A stretch of 9,079 bases of DNA from the NCBI GenBank assembly GCA_002693605.1, contig NZQO01000008.1:1-9079 (forward strand), given 5' to 3'. This DNA comes from Flavobacteriaceae bacterium. Lineage in GTDB: Bacteria; Bacteroidota; Bacteroidia; Flavobacteriales; Flavobacteriaceae. Below, in pieces: positions 6,954-9,079 of this stretch (within the stretch, counting starts at the first letter, position 1; the number at the start of each line of letters is the position of its first letter). A program made the translations under genes and the position numbers. The notes beneath the pieces are model-generated. The model saw only the letters and a program-made list of their open reading frames with translations. It was not told the origin of the DNA and did not search any database.

Positions 6954-7493
6954 TTATTCTTTTACCTGTACGTTTCCTCCCTCAATGTCGTAGAGCGTCA
7001 CGCCATAATCGGCGCTACAACTGTAAGTTAAGGGGTCGCTACCAATATAGAAAAGGGTTAATTGATCGGGGTCTGCATTGGAACCCCCGCCATTGTCTAC
7101 CACCTTGAACCAATACAGAAGACCTTCGTTTTGCGGTGTTTGACTGTCGCTAATTATGGTGCCACTCATAGTGGCTACGTTCCCATTTACCTCGAGACAA
7201 TTAATGTTGAATCGAGTTTTCAAAACACCACCCGTATAGGTTAATACGCCACTACCACTTACTACTCCGTTTTTCTTTTCCTTGGCGTGAAAGGAAAACT
7301 GCCTAAAACCATCGCCGGCTATAGTGGTGTTCTCTATTGAAAGAGTTCCATGCCCACTTGCGGACGGGCCACTAGCCCTGGTCTGCGACGTTTGGTTGTT
7401 CGTAACTAAATTCTCTTCAGAAGCATTGGCAACTTCTTCCTTTTCGCAACCTGCCAATGCGAATACACCGCACATGGCAAAGGCTACCATCAT
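6954..7493 (-). CDS. Small lipoprotein with a secreted beta-rich domain, 179 aa, function unknown
   Basis: MMVAFAMCGVFALAGC is a hydrophobic signal with lipobox LAGC (acylated C16). The mature start CEKEE resembles the lysine-plus-acidic surface-export signals of Bacteroidetes lipoproteins. After a polar linker rich in Asn, Ser and Thr (20-48), residues 49-179 form a beta-rich domain with FSFHAKEKKNGVVSGSG, INCLEVNGNVATMSGTI (97-113), VVDNGGGSN (131-139) and two cysteines, C99 and C159, that could make a disulfide. This pattern recalls a domain of many secreted bacterial proteins, but I cannot name it with certainty. The start at 7493 leaves no positive charge in the signal; an in-frame ATG at 7562 would add one, overlapping the upstream gene by 41 bases. 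The gap to the upstream beta-helix gene is 28 bases, so the two are likely one operon. Confidence 0.8.
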   Translation of the reverse strand: MMVAFAMCGVFALAGCEKEEVANASEENLVTNNQTSQTRASGPSASGHGTLSIENTTIAGDGFRQFSFHAKEKKNGVVSGSGVLTYTGGVLKTRFNINCLEVNGNVATMSGTIISDSQTPQNEGLLYWFKVVDNGGGSNADPDQLTLFYIGSDPLTYSCSADYGVTLYDIEGGNVQVKE

Positions 7494-7521
7494 AGTGTTG
7501 AAAAATTTTACAGAAAAACGA

Positions 7522-9072
7522 TTAGTTTTCGGGGAAGGTAGTGGCTTCGTAGGCCCCCGCATCTGGATTGGAGGTATCTCTAGTAGCACCGTTAAGATCA
7601 ATGGGAACCTGTGAGGCAATGGCCGGATCACCTATTCCCTCTGCCCCCGAGGTACCTGTTTCAATATTGAAGTTGTTTAAGCTGGTATTTTGGAAAACAG
7701 GATCTTCGTTCAAGACTACATTGGTGTACAGCGCGGCGTTATCAAAATTATAGAGCGGATTCTCGGAAAACTCCCCATTCGGATCTTCGAAACGCAGCAA
7801 CGTATTTCTGAAATTGACATTAAACTGTTCATTCTCTTCCCTGATGAGGGTCAGTTCCCTCGGCTCATTTCCGTAGATGATACAGTTGTTGAACGCTGCT
7901 GTCAGGGGAGCGGTTTCTACGGCGTTATCGCCCACGGGTATGAAATTGGTGAGCTGTACGGCAGTAAAACTTCTGAAGCTATTTGTCCAGTAATTGGCAA
8001 ACGTGCTATGGTTGAAAGTATAGCTTCCGCCAAATAAACCTGAAAAGGAAGTCTGGCCACTGTTGTTGATTACGACATTTTCCCCATAAATATTTCCGGT
8101 TAGGGCTTGAATGCCAGATACGGCACTGTTATAAATCTGTACATTTTCCAAGCGAAGGGTTTCATCGCCATCGTTGCTGTCCATTCTAATTCCCACGACA
8201 CTATTTTTTATGGTTGCGTGGCTAAAGAAATTGTCTGTGCTGCCCGCCGTTAGCCAGATGGTGCCCCATTGGCCGGGGACAGCTGCAAAGGAGGGCTCCA
8301 GGCGATCGCCCTCAAAAATCGCTTCGTTCTCCAATAATTCAGGGTCGGTGCTGGGTGCGCCGTTCACCTTCATCGAGCCTTGATTGGCAACGAGTATGCC
8401 ACTGCTGGCGTGGAAATGAACCCTCGCACCGGCCTCGACGGTCAAGGTCTTGTTAGCGGGTACGGCCGCATAGCCGTATATAACGTACGGTTTTTCATTG
8501 GTAAAGGTCAGTTCTTCATCGTCCAAGAAAAAGCCTTCAATTAAAATAGGGTTTCCGTCTTCGTCGTTCCCAAGGTTTAGGGTTTCCACGATGCCATTGC
8601 CCAACTGGGCGGGAAAGAGGAATACGGCATCCTGCACCAGGGTTACCAACTCAACCTTTTGCTCGGTACCGCCACCGCTAAATATAATTTGATCGGTGTA
8701 GAGAAAGGAATTATCCGGGTTGCTGAAATTAGCTATGTCAATCGTGGTTTCAATAAAAATAAAAATGCTGTCGTTGGCGAGTACCTGGATGTCTTCGAAG
8801 ATCTTACCTGGCAGGCCATCTACGTTAAGGCGGTAACTAGAGGTTTCGCCATTGGCAAGACGAAGGGAGGGAATGTTGATGTCGTCATCGCTACGGTTGT
8901 ACACCTTCAGGGTATAGGTGCTCGAGCCAATATTGGTGAAAACGGTATCTAGGAAAACCGTGTCGCGCGAGAATTCGAGGTTGCCGGTACTCGGGGTGCT
9001 TTCAAAATCATTACGGCAAGAACTCCAGAAAACGATGGAACACAGCAATGCCAAACCATATAGATACTTCAT
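7522..9072 (-). CDS. Right-handed parallel beta-helix lipoprotein, 516 aa
   Basis: MKYLYGLALLCSIVFWSSC is a lipoprotein signal peptide (acylated C19). The following RNDFE is close to the surface-export consensus reported for Flavobacterium lipoproteins (SDDFE). Residues about 30-148 (LEFSRDTVFLDTVFTNIGSS and on) look like an Ig-like domain of the kind found in ASH/DUF1573-type proteins. About 195-475 carry parallel beta-helix repeats: TLTVEAGARVHF, GQWGTIWL, SHATIKNSVVGIRMD, LENVQIYNSAVSGIQA, AFNNCIIYGN. The end, DLNGATRDTSNPDAGAYE (492-509), is the C-terminal cap typical of secreted beta-helix proteins. No polysaccharide lyase catalytic residues could be assigned. The ATG at 9072 is taken as the start; a TTG sits immediately before it at 9075. 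Only four bases of upstream sequence are in the window. Confidence 0.9.
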   Translation of the reverse strand: MKYLYGLALLCSIVFWSSCRNDFESTPSTGNLEFSRDTVFLDTVFTNIGSSTYTLKVYNRSDDDINIPSLRLANGETSSYRLNVDGLPGKIFEDIQVLANDSIFIFIETTIDIANFSNPDNSFLYTDQIIFSGGGTEQKVELVTLVQDAVFLFPAQLGNGIVETLNLGNDEDGNPILIEGFFLDDEELTFTNEKPYVIYGYAAVPANKTLTVEAGARVHFHASSGILVANQGSMKVNGAPSTDPELLENEAIFEGDRLEPSFAAVPGQWGTIWLTAGSTDNFFSHATIKNSVVGIRMDSNDGDETLRLENVQIYNSAVSGIQALTGNIYGENVVINNSGQTSFSGLFGGSYTFNHSTFANYWTNSFRSFTAVQLTNFIPVGDNAVETAPLTAAFNNCIIYGNEPRELTLIREENEQFNVNFRNTLLRFEDPNGEFSENPLYNFDNAALYTNVVLNEDPVFQNTSLNNFNIETGTSGAEGIGDPAIASQVPIDLNGATRDTSNPDAGAYEATTFPEN

Positions 9073-9079
9073 CAAGGGA

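Noticed and set aside
1..9079. Mobile elements, CRISPR arrays, tRNA or rRNA genes
   Set aside because: No transposase or integrase sequence, no regularly spaced repeats, and no cloverleaf or rRNA motifs were recognised on either strand.

Overview
The window looks like a chromosomal stretch from a member of the Flavobacteriaceae (Bacteroidetes), probably marine. The genus cannot be fixed from the sequence. The signs are: a flavobacterial-type ClpB, serine hydroxymethyltransferase and 63-residue cold shock protein; a YtxJ/BrxC-type monothiol bacilliredoxin; SusD-era-style lipoproteins with short Bacteroidetes lipoboxes and likely surface-export signals; starts without Shine-Dalgarno sequences behind AT-rich leaders; and two promoters that fit the Bacteroidetes pattern TTTG-N19-TAnnTTTG. 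GC is roughly mid-40s to 50 percent, except in the cold shock gene (about 34 percent).

Layout, left to right. (1) 1-1851, minus: the first 617 codons of clpB, cut by the left window edge just after the second Walker A motif. (2) 1852-2067: a divergent control region with a perfect 9-3-9 palindrome, an inverted copy of its 10-base core three helical turns away, and two smaller palindromes. (3) 2068-2466, plus: a bacilliredoxin-like thiol protein. (4) 2463-3650, minus: a lipoprotein with TPR-like N-terminal helices, whose stop codon shares a TTAA with that of the preceding gene. (5) 3700-4983, minus: fumarylacetoacetase, the last step of tyrosine/homogentisate breakdown, with its own promoter. 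A terminator-like hairpin after this gene contains the start codon of the lipoprotein gene. (6) 5259-6533, plus: glyA. (7) 6691-6882, plus: a cold shock protein with a good promoter and a strong terminator. (8) 6954-7493 and 7522-9072, minus: two adjacent lipoproteins, a small secreted-domain protein and a 516-residue parallel beta-helix protein, probably one operon and probably displayed on the cell surface.

Most of the window is core housekeeping and stress biology: protein disaggregation, thiol repair, one-carbon metabolism, amino acid catabolism and cold response. No mobile element, CRISPR array, rRNA or tRNA was seen. The parts worth a second look are regulatory: the clpB/bacilliredoxin operator array, and the hairpin that joins the fumarylacetoacetase 3' end to the start of the next gene. 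The two-gene surface lipoprotein pair is also of interest.
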